The notes beneath the pieces were generated by a model that made no database searches, was not told where the DNA came from, and worked only from the letters and a program-made list of their open reading frames with translations. Shown one piece after another: positions 5,833 through 6,996 of a stretch of DNA of 6,996 nt; position 1 is the stretch's first letter; the number at the start of each line of letters is the position of its first letter. Location of the stretch: positions 1-6,996 of the forward strand of contig CAYYDH010000036.1 of the NCBI GenBank assembly GCA_964470615.1, in the 5' to 3' direction. The position numbers were made by a program, and so were the translations under genes. Origin of the DNA: CAYYDH01 sp964470615 (GTDB taxonomy: Bacteria > Patescibacteriota > Minisyncoccia > Minisyncoccales > GWA2-38-27).

Positions 5833-6996
5833 CGTCGGTACTCACAGCAACTATTTTGACGATCAGGGTGATACCAATCTAAACAACAGGGCGGTTATGG
5901 AAAAAGTGGCTCTCAAATGTTATTTGCCAGCCAACGCCGTCTTGTTGGAAAACATAAAAAATAATCCCGAGTTTAAAGCCAGTTTTTCTATTTCTGGCAC
6001 TGCTCTAGAACAATTTGAAAAATATGTACCGGAGGTTATAGATTCTTTCAAAAAATTAGTGAATACCGGTAATATAGAACTTCTTTCCGAAACCTATCAC
6101 CACTCTCTTTCATCCGTTTACTCACCGGAAGAATTTAAGAACCAAGTCAAACTTCATCGTAAAAAAATTCGCGATCTTTTTGGAGTCACTCCTTCAATTT
6201 TTAGAAATACTGAGCTTATCTATTCAAACGATATCGCCAAGATGGCGGAAGACATGGGTTTCAATGCTATTTTAGCCGAAGGAGCCGACCATGTTTTGGG
6301 TTGGCGGAGTCCGACTTTTATTTACAAACCAGTCGGTACTGAAAATATAAAACTGCTTCTAAAACATTATCGCCTTTCTGATGACATTGCTTTTAGGTTT
6401 AGCCAGCAAAGTTGGGAAGGGTGGCCTCTGACGGCTCCTAAGTTTGCCGGTTGGATCAACGCCCATAACGGCAACGGTCATGTCATAAATCTTTTTATGG
6501 ATTACGAAACCTTCGGCGAGCATCAGTGGGAAGACACTGGCATCTTTGAATTTTTGCGCTACCTACCGGCGGAAATTTTAAAAAATCCTGATAATGATTT
6601 TGTCACTCCTTCGGAAGCCATTAACCGCTACGATGCTGAAGCCGAACTGGACGTTCCTTTCAATGTTTCTTGGGCCGATCTTGAGCGCGACCTTTCTGCT
6701 TGGACAGGCAATGAACTCCAACAAGAAGCTCTCAATACTCTTTACGCTTTAGGTGAAGAAATAATTCACATTGACGATATAGAACTTTTGGAAGACTGGC
6801 GCCGCCTCCAAACTTCTGACCATTTCTATTATATGTGCACTAAGTGGTGGAATGATGGAGACGTTCATAAATATTTCTCACCTTACGAATCTCCTTATGA
6901 AGCTTTTATCGCCTATATGAATGTTTTGCAAGATATGCGTCTCCGCTTGGATGCTGCCAAAAAATCCCAAGAGCATGGTATCTCTCTCAACAAAGT
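5765..6996 (+). CDS. GH57 family glycoside hydrolase (alpha-amylase-like), 3' end beyond window
   Basis: This gene has 410 complete codons in the window plus two bases, with no stop before the right edge. GH57 enzymes cleave or transfer alpha-glucosidic bonds (alpha-amylase, 4-alpha-glucanotransferase, branching enzyme, amylopullulanase) with a retaining mechanism. Visible motifs are FYFQVHQPLR (6-15), LSETYHHS (107-114), FRNTELIYSND (146-156, probable nucleophile Glu150), NLFMDYETFGEHQ (242-254, probable acid/base Asp246) and the C-terminal SDHFYYMCTKWWNDGD (351-366). The pattern fits the alpha-amylase-like branch without a signal peptide, so a cytoplasmic role with the glycosyltransferase in building or recycling an alpha-glucan is the best guess; exact specificity is not readable. 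ATG 5765 is chosen because the strongly conserved N-terminal strand begins within five residues of it. An in-frame TAG lies two codons upstream, so no longer form exists. Members of this kind are often 400-500 residues, so most of the protein is probably present. Confidence 0.88.
   Translation, partial: MPSVCFYFQVHQPLRVRKYRVFDVGTHSNYFDDQGDTNLNNRAVMEKVALKCYLPANAVLLENIKNNPEFKASFSISGTALEQFEKYVPEVIDSFKKLVNTGNIELLSETYHHSLSSVYSPEEFKNQVKLHRKKIRDLFGVTPSIFRNTELIYSNDIAKMAEDMGFNAILAEGADHVLGWRSPTFIYKPVGTENIKLLLKHYRLSDDIAFRFSQQSWEGWPLTAPKFAGWINAHNGNGHVINLFMDYETFGEHQWEDTGIFEFLRYLPAEILKNPDNDFVTPSEAINRYDAEAELDVPFNVSWADLERDLSAWTGNELQQEALNTLYALGEEIIHIDDIELLEDWRRLQTSDHFYYMCTKWWNDGDVHKYFSPYESPYEAFIAYMNVLQDMRLRLDAAKKSQEHGISLNK
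6301..6310 (+). repeat. 10-bp microhomology word, site 3
   Basis: This is the third TTGGCGGAGT, in the GH57 gene at codons 179-182 of the intact copy. It is the ancestral right endpoint of the duplication; the GH57 reading frame continues uninterrupted through it. Confidence 0.9.

Larger units (their letters stand above)
4414..6310 (+). repeat. Tandem duplication, second copy (period 1887 bp)
   Basis: This is the second copy of the 1887-bp unit in direct orientation. Its left end is the novel junction, where GH57 codons abut permease sequence; its right end continues naturally into the rest of the GH57 gene. The lack of any visible difference from the first copy means the duplication is very recent, is being homogenised by recombination, or is an assembly or read artefact. 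Confidence 0.97.

Noticed and set aside
2527..6310. Transposon or integron explanation for the repeated unit
   Set aside because: There is no transposase, integrase, terminal inverted repeat or target-site duplication; the unit ends lie inside housekeeping-type coding sequences and share only a 10-bp word.
1..6996. CRISPR array, tRNA or rRNA
   Set aside because: I found no short regularly spaced repeats, cloverleaf-like T-arm sequences or conserved rRNA segments on either strand by eye.

Overview
The window looks like bacterial chromosome from a small, AT-leaning genome, most plausibly a Candidate Phyla Radiation lineage (Patescibacteria/Parcubacteria-like). The clues are the short tightly spaced genes, the near absence of Shine-Dalgarno sites, and the combination of a pilin-like surface protein tail, a DedA protein, an AI-2E/PerM permease, a GT4-type glycosyltransferase and a GH57 glycosidase. 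TGA, TAA and TAG all appear to act as stops, so the standard bacterial code fits. The lineage call is inference from gene style, not a phylogenetic result.

Layout. 1-217 holds no recognisable gene. 218-652 (minus) is the C-terminal part of a TdeIII-like type II restriction endonuclease, and 616-948 (plus) is the C-terminal part of a pilin-like/surface protein. These two divergent genes have both lost their N-terminal halves at the same point (between 613 and 655), which marks a deletion, a rearrangement or a chimeric join. From there to the right edge everything is on the plus strand and closely packed: DedA-family membrane protein (952-1590), AI-2E/PerM permease (1608-2642), glycosyltransferase (2656-3945) and GH57 glycosidase.

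The main structural feature is a direct tandem duplication with a period of 1887 bp: 2527-4423 and 4414-6310 appear identical. It covers the last ~37 codons of the permease gene, the whole glycosyltransferase gene and the first 182 codons of the GH57 gene. The two ancestral endpoints share only a 10-bp word, TTGGCGGAGT, now present three times (2527, 4414, 6301). As a result the permease is intact once, the glycosyltransferase is present in two complete copies, the first GH57 copy is truncated and fused out of frame to permease sequence, and the second GH57 copy is intact as far as the right edge, where it runs off the window.

The glycosyltransferase and GH57 enzyme probably work together on an alpha-glucan (storage or envelope polysaccharide). 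DedA and PerM are envelope membrane proteins of the kind that handle lipid carriers or small molecules. I see no new defence or mobile system. The notable points are the duplication, the ~630 breakpoint, and a 68-bp two-frame overlap between the glycosyltransferase and GH57 genes.
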